Assembly (NCBI GenBank): GCA_017963875.1
Contig: JAGCTA010000174.1
Span: forward strand, 1 to 5,980
Direction: 5' to 3'
DNA from: Victivallales bacterium
GTDB lineage: Bacteria > Verrucomicrobiota > Lentisphaeria > Oligosphaerales > Oligosphaeraceae
Length of the DNA: 5,980 bases
How positions within the stretch are numbered: position 1 is the first letter of the stretch; every line of letters begins with the position of its first letter. Positions 1-5,980 of this stretch are shown here, piece by piece. Under the pieces are notes generated by a model that searched no databases, was not told where the DNA came from, and saw only the letters and a list, made by a program, of their open reading frames with translations. A program made the translations under genes and the position numbers.

Positions 1-1430
1 CCACGGACTGCCAGGGCACGCTCATCGCGCGCACCATCGCAGAGCTTTTCTCCTGCGCCATCGGCGAAGGCCCCCGCGTCAATCTCTTCCCGAAATTCGA
101 CTGGGCGTACGCGAAGAAATGGGCTATGCCCGCCGTCACCCACTGCAACCGCGGCTTCCCCAATGAAAAGATGCTCAAGGAAGTCCATGACAGCGGACGC
201 GTCTGGACGGGAAACCTCTTCGCCGTCAACCCGCCGACCGTCGAGGAACAGCTCAAACGCATCGACAGCGCCATGAAAAGCCTGAAAGGCCGCGACGGCG
301 TCACCGCCGACGAGTTGTTCTACACCACGCCTGAAATCGACAACTATACGCAAGCATTGAAACGCCATTCCTATGATCGCGATATCCTCATCTACTCATG
401 GGGCTGCGGCGAGCCTAGCCTACGCTCCATGCACAGGGACTTCATCGCCACAAGCCTGAATGCCTCCCACGGTCGCGGGAAAATCCTCCGTGAGGCATAC
501 ATCGGCGCCAAAAGCTTGACTGAAGAAGGCGCCTATAAAATCGCCTACTCGCAGATGGCGAACTACTTCAAAATCAGCAAGTCCTTCTACCCCGACTTTG
601 CGCGCCGCTCGGGCATCATCCTCGGCAATTTCAATCAGTTGAACACCATCACGCTTGAACACTACCCACAGGTCGATTTCAAGTACTTCCTCGACATGCA
701 GATGAACATCCTCGCCAATGACCCGCTCTTTGAGGGAATAGGCATCACGGGCTACTGGGGCACGCACTACACCGACGAGGAGATGTTCCGCTGGTCCCAT
801 GCACTCCTTCGCCACTATGTCGTTGAGGGCCAGAAGGAAATGCTGTCAAAGAAATACGGCTTCACGTATGTGCCTGGCCATATTGAGAACAATGACTTCG
901 CCGATGACCTCAAGGGCTGGACGGTCAGCGAGGCTGAAAAGGGCACCGTCAAAACCGCATACCATAAAGGATACAACACAAAGAACCAGGTCCGCTATGG
1001 AGATGGTATTGGTGACATCGGCTGCAAGTTCTGCACGCTGAAGGCGGTCGAAGGCAAGCCGAACACCATCTCTCAGGTCGCGAAGGCTCTGACTCCTGGC
1101 AGGGAATACATCCTGCTCTTCTCCGCAGGTAGTTACGACGAACTCAAAACCAATACGTTCAACCCACGCGAGTACGGCTTTGATGCGACCATCTCAGACG
1201 CCGAAATCGTCCCCGAAGGCACGTTCGTCTTCGTCGACAAGTGCGACACAGGCATGTACGGCTACGGCAATAACCGTAATATCGCTCACCAGAACCTCTA
1301 CCGCTATGTCTTCAAGCCGAAGAAATCCGAAGTGACCATTACCTTCTCGGACGCCAAGGCCGTCCCAGGCGAAACACTCATGTTCAACTATGTGCAGGTC
1401 AAGCCTTTCTTCCCGAAAACCGAATACTGA
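1..1430 (+). CDS. Secreted multi-modular glycosidase-like protein, copy 1 (5' truncated by window edge)
   Basis: The frame is open from the left edge (first full codon at base 3) to the TGA at 1428-1430, giving 475 residues that correspond to residues 376-849 of copy 2. About 375 N-terminal codons, including the signal peptide, therefore lie outside the window. The first ATG, at 126, is not the start: the 41 codons before it match copy 2 closely, and copy 2 has Leu417 there. Visible parts are the end of a beta-rich module (TIAELFSCAI), the alpha/beta glycosidase-like region with HCNRG, GVTADEL, SWGCGEP and GYWGTHYTDEE motifs, and a C-terminal beta module opening with HIENNDF. It is about 86% identical to copy 2, with one extra residue near base 1000 (YGDGIGDIG against WGGAGDIG). 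The role is probably extracellular glycan degradation or binding. This is inferred from domain layout, because I recognise no characterised family. Confidence 0.85.
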   Translation, partial: TDCQGTLIARTIAELFSCAIGEGPRVNLFPKFDWAYAKKWAMPAVTHCNRGFPNEKMLKEVHDSGRVWTGNLFAVNPPTVEEQLKRIDSAMKSLKGRDGVTADELFYTTPEIDNYTQALKRHSYDRDILIYSWGCGEPSLRSMHRDFIATSLNASHGRGKILREAYIGAKSLTEEGAYKIAYSQMANYFKISKSFYPDFARRSGIILGNFNQLNTITLEHYPQVDFKYFLDMQMNILANDPLFEGIGITGYWGTHYTDEEMFRWSHALLRHYVVEGQKEMLSKKYGFTYVPGHIENNDFADDLKGWTVSEAEKGTVKTAYHKGYNTKNQVRYGDGIGDIGCKFCTLKAVEGKPNTISQVAKALTPGREYILLFSAGSYDELKTNTFNPREYGFDATISDAEIVPEGTFVFVDKCDTGMYGYGNNRNIAHQNLYRYVFKPKKSEVTITFSDAKAVPGETLMFNYVQVKPFFPKTEY

Positions 1431-1454
1431 TTAACTAAAATACTGATTAACTGA
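1423..1454 (+). repeat. 16-bp tandem duplication across the copy 1 stop codon
   Basis: Bases 1423-1438 and 1439-1454 are near-perfect tandem copies of AATACTGATTAACT followed by AA or GA, with one mismatch. The first copy contains the last Tyr codon and the TGA stop of copy 1. The second lies wholly in the spacer and out of frame. The equivalent place after copy 2 (4059-4074) has a single unit. The spacer lengths, 86 and 70 bp, differ by exactly this 16 bp, so it is a local duplication that arose after the spacers were copied. Confidence 0.85.
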
Positions 1455-1516
1455 AGATTTAACACCAAGTCTGAAGTGTCAAAAAGACATCTCATGACAA
1501 TTCAAGGAGCAGCATC
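1431..1516 (+). other. Spacer between copies 1 and 2
   Basis: This 86-bp spacer is AT-richer than the flanking genes. Its last 70 bp (1447-1516) align without gaps to the spacer before copy 3, with 8 mismatches (about 89% identity). Two CTGAAG hexamers lie 20 bp apart (1451-1456 and 1471-1476), and the same pair at the same spacing occurs in the other spacer. I see only a 4-5 bp weak stem (TGTC-AAAAA-GACA, around 1477-1489), too short for a terminator and without a U tract. There is no clear -35/-10 pair. Read-through from copy 1 into copy 2 is therefore likely. Confidence 0.6.
1504..1509 (+). promoter_or_regulatory. Ribosome binding site of copy 2
   Basis: AAGGAG sits 7 nt before the ATG at 1517, the standard Shine-Dalgarno spacing, and fixes this start. 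The same sequence and spacing recur before copy 3. Confidence 0.85.
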
Positions 1517-1576
1517 ATGAATCGACACATCTTCCTTTTTCTGTTCTGCCTGTGCGCTGCCATCGGCCTGTTCGCG
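1517..1576 (+). other. Signal peptide of copy 2
   Basis: Residues 1-20 have a short basic start (MNRH), a hydrophobic core (IFLFLFCLCAAIGLF), and a small residue before the predicted signal peptidase I cut (LFA, then QQEG). No lipobox ends in a Cys at a suitable place, so secretion as a soluble protein is favoured. Confidence 0.8.
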
Positions 1577-4066
1577 CAGCAGGAAGGCAAAAACCTGATT
1601 CTCAACGGCGATTTCAGCGAACTGATTGACGGACGCCCGAACTTCTGGTCGTCATCCCCTGAACCATTCTCCTATTTCCGCACAGAAGGCGGCCCTAATG
1701 GCATGAACTATCTCTCCATGTGCGAAGCAGACAACGATGGCTACGAAAACAAGGTCCGCGTAAAGTACCTGACGCTCGTCCCTGGAGAAAAATACACGTT
1801 GTCAGCAATGGTCCGCACAACCAATTTCACCGCGTCCCGTGGCGACCTTCTTGTCATCGACAACGGCTGGTACCATGAAGCAGGCTTCCTAAATCTCCCC
1901 AAGAACACCAATGGTTGGCAGAAATTCGAGAAAGTCATCACGGCCCCAGTATCCTCCGACACGACAAGATACGACCTCGTCATCCTGACCATCAACCAGA
2001 AAGGCACAATGGACGTCACCGATGTCAAACTCATCCCGCTGACTGAGAAGGCAATTGCAGAGAGCAAACCGACCAGCAGCCGCAGCATGACCAACCACGC
2101 GCGCCTCTTCCCATGGTTCCCCTCGCTCAACGAAGTGCCGCTCAGCCATCCCGAGGTCTCCTTCAAGTTCTATGGAACGCTTCACGCAGGTTTCAAGCCC
2201 GAACATTATCAGATTCAAGCACTTGGCGAGGGATTCACCAGCCCGATGGTTTCCTTCAGGCCAGGAGAGCCTATCAGCTTTACCTTGAATGGCATGAAGG
2301 CTGGTCTCCAAAAGCTCACTCTCAAGATCATCGCGAAGGCGGACGGCAACGTCGCCTACGAAGAGACGTACCTCGTCAATCTGCGCGACATCCCGTCCGA
2401 AGCAGAGGCCACGCAGGGGACGCGTCTCAATAACTTCACGGTCGAACTCGTCAACCTCCAGGTCAATCCAAACCAAACCATAGATTTCTCACTCGCCCAC
2501 GACCAGTGGATGTACTTCACCGTAAAAGCACCATCACAAAAAGATTTCACAATGAAACTGGATGGCATGAAAATCGACGACTGCATCACGGGCCTCCCCG
2601 AGGCTTTCCGCCTTGTCCCCGCAGGCCGCCACACGATTGCGACCGACTGCCGCGGCACATTGATTGTGCGCACCATCGCTGAACTCTTCTCCTGCGCCAT
2701 CTGCGAAGGGCCGCGCGTCAATCTGTTCCCGAAATATGACTGGGCGTTCGCCAAGAAATGGGCGCTGCCCGCCGTGATACACTGCAACCGCGGCGGCCCC
2801 AACGCGCAGATGCTCAAGACTGTCCATGACAGCGGACGCATCTGGACGGGCAACCTTTACGCCGTCAACCCGCCGACCATCGAAGAGCAGCTCAAGCGCA
2901 TCGACAACACGATGAAAGGCCTGGGGGACCGCGATGGCGTCACCGCCGACGAACTGTTCTACCACACTCCCGAAATCGACAACTACACTCAGGCCCTGAA
3001 ACGCCATTCCTACAACCGCGAGAAGCTCATCTACTCATGGGGCTGCGGCGAACCTGGCATGAGAAGCATGCACACGGATTTCATCGCCACCTGCCTGAAC
3101 GCCTCCCATGGCCGCGGAAAAATCCTCCGAGAGGCGTACATCGGCGCAAACCAGCTCTCCGAGGAAAAGGCCTACAAAATCGCCTACGCGCAAATGGCGA
3201 ACTACTTCAAGATCAGCAAGTCGTTCTACCCTGACTTCGCGCGCCGTTCGGGCATCATCCTCGGCAACTTCAACCAGCTGAACACCATTACGCTCGAATA
3301 CTACCCGCAGGTCGATTTCAAGTACTTCCTCGACATGCAGCTGAACATCCTCGCCAATGACCCGCTGTTCGAAGGCATGGGCATCACTGGCTACTGGGGC
3401 ACGCACTACACCGACGAGGAAATGTACCGCTGGTCCCACGCCCTGCTCCGCCACTATGTCGTCGAGGGGCAGAAGGAAATGCTTTCGAAGAAATACGGCT
3501 TCTCATACGTCCCTGGCCATATCGAGAACAATGACTTCGCCGATGGTCTGAAGGGCTGGACGGTCAAAGAGGCAGAGGAAGGCACCGTCAAAACGGCCTA
3601 TCAGAAGGAATACAATAGCAAGAATCAGGTCCGTTGGGGCGGCGCGGGCGACATCGGCAACACGTTCTGCACCATGAAAGCAGTCGAGGGCAAGCCGAAC
3701 ACCGTCTCGCAGGTCGCGAAGAACCTCATACCTGGAAAAGAGTACATGCTGCTCTTCTCCGCGGGAAACTACGACGACCTCAAGGTCCAGAAGTTCAATC
3801 CACGCGAGTATGGTCTGGAGGCAACGATTTCGGACGCAGAAATCGTCCCCGACGGTACGTTCGTCTTCGTCGACAAGTGCGACACAGGCATGTATGGCTA
3901 CGGGAACAAACGCGACATCGCGCACCAGAACCTCTACCGCTATGTCTTCAAGCCGAAGAAGTCCGAAGTGACCATCACCTTCTCGGACGCCAAGGCAATC
4001 CCAGGCGAGACGCTTATGTTCAACTATGTGCAGGTCAAGCCGTTCTTCCCCAAAATCGAATACTAA
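1517..4066 (+). CDS. Secreted multi-modular glycosidase-like protein, copy 2 (complete, 849 aa)
   Basis: The start is set by AAGGAG 7 nt upstream and by an immediate signal peptide. Modules, by residue: 1-20 signal peptide; about 25-175 a beta-sandwich of carbohydrate-binding type (NLILNGDFSE, then an aromatic-rich stretch and VTDVKL); about 205-292 a second beta-rich, Ig-like segment; about 300-400 a third beta module with HDQWMYFTV and GLPEAFRLVPAGRHT; about 405-662 an alpha/beta region resembling a TIM barrel; about 668-845 a C-terminal beta module (HIENNDFADGLKGWTV). Acidic residues that could be catalytic are D478/E479, E512 in GEP, E594, and D633/E634 after GYWGTHYT; none is proven. There is no transmembrane helix after the signal peptide and no sorting or anchor motif, so the product is probably periplasmic or released. 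Its neighbours are paralogues, probably in one operon. I cannot match it to a named CAZy family; a non-catalytic glycan-binding protein remains possible. Confidence 0.92.
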   Translation: MNRHIFLFLFCLCAAIGLFAQQEGKNLILNGDFSELIDGRPNFWSSSPEPFSYFRTEGGPNGMNYLSMCEADNDGYENKVRVKYLTLVPGEKYTLSAMVRTTNFTASRGDLLVIDNGWYHEAGFLNLPKNTNGWQKFEKVITAPVSSDTTRYDLVILTINQKGTMDVTDVKLIPLTEKAIAESKPTSSRSMTNHARLFPWFPSLNEVPLSHPEVSFKFYGTLHAGFKPEHYQIQALGEGFTSPMVSFRPGEPISFTLNGMKAGLQKLTLKIIAKADGNVAYEETYLVNLRDIPSEAEATQGTRLNNFTVELVNLQVNPNQTIDFSLAHDQWMYFTVKAPSQKDFTMKLDGMKIDDCITGLPEAFRLVPAGRHTIATDCRGTLIVRTIAELFSCAICEGPRVNLFPKYDWAFAKKWALPAVIHCNRGGPNAQMLKTVHDSGRIWTGNLYAVNPPTIEEQLKRIDNTMKGLGDRDGVTADELFYHTPEIDNYTQALKRHSYNREKLIYSWGCGEPGMRSMHTDFIATCLNASHGRGKILREAYIGANQLSEEKAYKIAYAQMANYFKISKSFYPDFARRSGIILGNFNQLNTITLEYYPQVDFKYFLDMQLNILANDPLFEGMGITGYWGTHYTDEEMYRWSHALLRHYVVEGQKEMLSKKYGFSYVPGHIENNDFADGLKGWTVKEAEEGTVKTAYQKEYNSKNQVRWGGAGDIGNTFCTMKAVEGKPNTVSQVAKNLIPGKEYMLLFSAGNYDDLKVQKFNPREYGLEATISDAEIVPDGTFVFVDKCDTGMYGYGNKRDIAHQNLYRYVFKPKKSEVTITFSDAKAIPGETLMFNYVQVKPFFPKIEY

Positions 4067-4136
4067 CTAACTGAAGATTCAACACCATGTCTGAAGTGAT
4101 CCAAAGACATCTCGTGACAATTCAAGGAGCAGCATC
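4067..4136 (+). other. Spacer between copies 2 and 3
   Basis: This 70-bp spacer is the ungapped counterpart of 1447-1516. It holds the same pair of CTGAAG hexamers 20 bp apart (4071-4076 and 4091-4096). It also holds a 6-bp inverted repeat, ATGTCT (4087-4092) and AGACAT (4105-4110), around a 12-nt loop; in the other spacer this pairing falls to 4 bp, so it is weakly supported as a structure. I see no terminator with a U tract and no clear promoter. Confidence 0.6.
4124..4129 (+). promoter_or_regulatory. Ribosome binding site of copy 3
   Basis: AAGGAG lies 7 nt before the ATG at 4137. The stretch from TGACAATTC to the start codon is identical to that before copy 2, so both genes should initiate with similar strength. 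Confidence 0.85.
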
Positions 4137-4196
4137 ATGAATCGACGCCTCTTATCCTTTCTGTTCTGCCTGTGTGCCGCCATCGGCCTGTTCGCT
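4137..4196 (+). other. Signal peptide of copy 3
   Basis: The charged start is MNRR rather than the MNRH of copy 2. The core is LLSFLFCLCAAIGLF, with predicted cleavage after LFA. The substitutions are confined to residues 4-7 and preserve signal peptide character, which supports a functional exported product. Confidence 0.8.
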
Positions 4197-5980
4197 CAGC
4201 AGGAAGGCAAAAACCTGATTCTCAATGGCGACTTCAGCGAACTGATTGACGGACGCCCGAACTTCTGGTCGGCGTCGCCCGAGCCGTTCTCCTATTTCCG
4301 CACGGAAGGTGGCCCGAACGGCTTGAACTATCTCTCCATGTGCGAGGTGGACAACGAAGGCTACGAAAACAAAGTCCGCGTCAAATATCTGACGCTCGTT
4401 CCAGGCGAAAGCTACAAGCTGTCCGCTATGGTCCGCACAGTCAATTTCACTGCAAAACGCAGCGACATTCTCGTCATCGACAACGGTTGGTACCATGAGG
4501 TCGGTTTCCATGACTTTCCGAAGAACACAGACGGCTGGCAGAAATTCGAGAAGGAAATCATAGCCCCCGAATCCTCCGACACGACGAAATACGACCTCGT
4601 CATCCTGACCATCGACCAGAAAGGCACGATGGATGTCACGGACGTGAAACTAGTCCCACTGACTCCTGCAGCCATCGAGAAGAGCAAGCCGACACCCATG
4701 CGCAGCATGAGCAACCTGGCACGTCTACTCCCATGGACGCCGTCCTTCAATGAAGTGCCAATCAGTCAACCAGAAATATCGTTCAAGTTCTTTGGAACGC
4801 TTCATCCAGGTTTCAAGCCTGAAGACTACATGATTCAGGCTGTAGCTGAAGGCTTCGCCAGCCCGCGAACTCCCCTCAAATCAGGAGAGCCAATCAGCAT
4901 CACGTTGAAAGGCATGAAACCTGGTCTCCAGAAGCTCACCGTCAAAATCATCGCGAAGACGGACGGCAACGTCGCCTACGAGGAGATATTCCTCGTCAAT
5001 CTGCGCGACATTCCGACCGAAGAGCAGGCCACCAAGGGTACGCGCCTCAACAACTTCACCGTCGAGCTCGTCAACCGCCAAGTCAATCCGAACCAGTCCG
5101 TCTCCTTCACAACCGCCCACGACCAATGGATGTACTTCACCGTCAAGACACCGTCGAAAAAGGATTTCACGATGCTTCTTGACGGCGTGAAAATCGACGA
5201 CCCCGCCACGGGCCTTCCCGAGGCCTTCCGCCTTGTCTCCGCAGGCAAGCACACGCTGTCCGCGAACTGCCACGGCACGCTCATCGCGCGCTCCATTGCC
5301 GAGCTCTTCACCTGCGCCATCTGCGAAGGGCCGCGCGTCACAAACTTTCCGAAATATGACTGGGCCTTCGCCAAGAAATGGTTGCTTCCTGCCACGATCC
5401 ACTGCAATCGCGGTTCTCCCAACGCACAGATGCTTAAGGAAGCCCACGACAGTGGACGCATTTGGACAGGCAACCTCTACGCCGTTCAACCACCTACTAT
5501 TGAAGAGCAGCTCAAGCGCATCAACAGCGCTTTTAAATCGCTGAAAGACCGTGACGGCGTCACCGCCGATGAGCTAGGTTACAACATGGCCGAACTCGAC
5601 AATTACACGCAAGCCTTGAAACGACATCCATACGACCGCGAGAAGCTCATCTACACATGGATAGGAGGCGAGCCTGGTAGTCTTAAACGCGTTCACACGG
5701 ATTTCATCGCGACTTGCCTGAACGCCTCCTGCGGCCGAGGCAAACTTCTACGCGAATTCTACATCGGCGCAAAAAAACTAAATGAAGACGACGCCTACAA
5801 GAGCGCCTGCATGCGCATGGTCAATTACTTCAAAATCAGCAAGTCCTTCTACCCCGACTTCGCACGCCGTTCAGGCATCATTCTCGGTAACTTCAACCAG
5901 CTGAATGTTATTACGCTCGAATACTATCCTCAGGTCGATTACAAGTACTTCCTCGACATGCAGATGAACATCCTCGCCAA
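4137..5980 (+). CDS. Secreted multi-modular glycosidase-like protein, copy 3 (3' truncated by window edge)
   Basis: Reading from the ATG at 4137 gives 614 uninterrupted codons to the right edge, so it is an incomplete but apparently intact gene; by comparison with copy 2, about 235 more codons should follow. The first 20 residues (MNRRLLSFLFCLCAAIGLFA) form a signal peptide cut before QQEG. The module order follows copy 2: NLILNGDFSE beta module, Ig-like segment, module with PEAFRLVSAG, then the alpha/beta region. It is about 79% identical to copy 2, more distant than copy 1 is. Differences cluster in the putative barrel: SWGCGEPGM becomes TWIGGEPGSL with a one-codon insertion, DELFYHTPEIDNY becomes DELGYNMAELDNY, NASHGRG becomes NASCGRG, and YKIAYAQM becomes YKSACMRM. 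The GEP glutamate and GVTADE are kept. An altered substrate preference is possible but is inference. The C-terminal module is not visible. Confidence 0.88.
   Translation, partial: MNRRLLSFLFCLCAAIGLFAQQEGKNLILNGDFSELIDGRPNFWSASPEPFSYFRTEGGPNGLNYLSMCEVDNEGYENKVRVKYLTLVPGESYKLSAMVRTVNFTAKRSDILVIDNGWYHEVGFHDFPKNTDGWQKFEKEIIAPESSDTTKYDLVILTIDQKGTMDVTDVKLVPLTPAAIEKSKPTPMRSMSNLARLLPWTPSFNEVPISQPEISFKFFGTLHPGFKPEDYMIQAVAEGFASPRTPLKSGEPISITLKGMKPGLQKLTVKIIAKTDGNVAYEEIFLVNLRDIPTEEQATKGTRLNNFTVELVNRQVNPNQSVSFTTAHDQWMYFTVKTPSKKDFTMLLDGVKIDDPATGLPEAFRLVSAGKHTLSANCHGTLIARSIAELFTCAICEGPRVTNFPKYDWAFAKKWLLPATIHCNRGSPNAQMLKEAHDSGRIWTGNLYAVQPPTIEEQLKRINSAFKSLKDRDGVTADELGYNMAELDNYTQALKRHPYDREKLIYTWIGGEPGSLKRVHTDFIATCLNASCGRGKLLREFYIGAKKLNEDDAYKSACMRMVNYFKISKSFYPDFARRSGIILGNFNQLNVITLEYYPQVDYKYFLDMQMNILA

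Larger units (their letters stand above)
1517..4136 (+). repeat. Complete unit of the tandem gene repeat (2620 bp: gene plus spacer)
   Basis: Start codons of copies 2 and 3 are 2620 bp apart, and the unit comprises the 2550-bp gene and a 70-bp spacer. The left part of the window (1-1516) is the end of a previous unit and 4137-5980 the beginning of a following one, both in direct orientation. Similarity runs through coding and spacer DNA alike, as expected of tandem duplication by unequal crossing-over. The array could extend beyond either edge. Confidence 0.9.

Noticed and set aside
126..128. ATG at 126 as the start of copy 1
   Set aside because: The frame is open upstream to the window edge and those 41 codons match copy 2 residues 376-416 closely; copy 2 has Leu at this place. 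No AAGGAG-like site precedes it.
1477..1490. Rho-independent terminator after copy 1
   Set aside because: The only stem is 4-5 bp with an A-rich loop, it has no following U tract, and it is not preserved in the other spacer.
1547..1561. Lipoprotein signal in copy 2 (Cys residues at 11 and 13)
   Set aside because: These Cys residues lie inside the hydrophobic core, not after a lipobox at its end; a signal peptidase I cut after LFA fits better.
1889..2476. Long minus-strand open frame of 195 codons, and similar ones at 420-815, 3035-3454 and 4881-5489
   Set aside because: They lie antisense to well supported genes. Their recurrence at matching places in each copy follows from the sense genes being homologous. 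None has a ribosome binding site or a recognisable product.
3634..4074. Plus-strand open frame overlapping the end of copy 2 in another frame
   Set aside because: Its translation is rich in Arg, His and Gln, as expected from an out-of-frame reading of GC-rich coding DNA, and copy 2 covers the same bases with conserved protein sequence.
4137..5980. Copy 3 as a pseudogene
   Set aside because: I translated it codon by codon and found no stop or frameshift up to the edge; signal peptide, ribosome binding site and core motifs are intact. The single-codon insertion near 5680 keeps the frame.
1..5980. Mobile element, CRISPR array or RNA gene
   Set aside because: No transposase-like frame, terminal inverted repeats, short regularly spaced repeats or tRNA/rRNA-like sequence was seen; the large repeat is the gene duplication itself.

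Overview
The window is one tandem gene array. It holds three head-to-tail copies of the same large secreted protein gene, all on the + strand, with little else between them. Copy 1 lacks its 5' part and ends at 1430. Copy 2 is complete (1517-4066, 849 aa). Copy 3 starts at 4137 and is still open at the right edge. From one start codon to the next, the complete unit is 2620 bp. By hand alignment, copies 1 and 2 are about 86% identical in protein over 475 residues, and copies 2 and 3 about 79% over 613 residues.

Each product looks like an exported, multi-modular carbohydrate-active or carbohydrate-binding protein. It has a signal peptide, an N-terminal sugar-binding-like beta module, two further beta-rich segments, a roughly 260-residue alpha/beta region that resembles a TIM-barrel glycosidase, and a C-terminal beta module with a motif like the N-terminal one. 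I do not recognise a named enzyme family, so no gene symbol is given and the glycosidase role is inferred from architecture.

The intergenic spacers (1431-1516 and 4067-4136) are also copies of each other. Each carries an AAGGAG ribosome binding site 7 nt before the ATG. They differ in length by exactly 16 bp, which a 16-bp tandem duplication across the copy 1 stop codon explains. Neither contains a convincing terminator or promoter, so the copies are probably co-transcribed.

Organism: moderately GC-rich coding sequence, strong Shine-Dalgarno sites, a signal peptide ending in LFA-Q, and a beta-module/pseudo-barrel layout that I associate with Lentisphaerae, Planctomycetes and Verrucomicrobia suggest a member of the PVC group, perhaps a polysaccharide-degrading gut or sediment Lentisphaerae. 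The Shine-Dalgarno sites argue against Bacteroidetes. The taxonomic call is inference. Outside the tandem array and its small spacer features I see no RNA gene, mobile element or CRISPR array.
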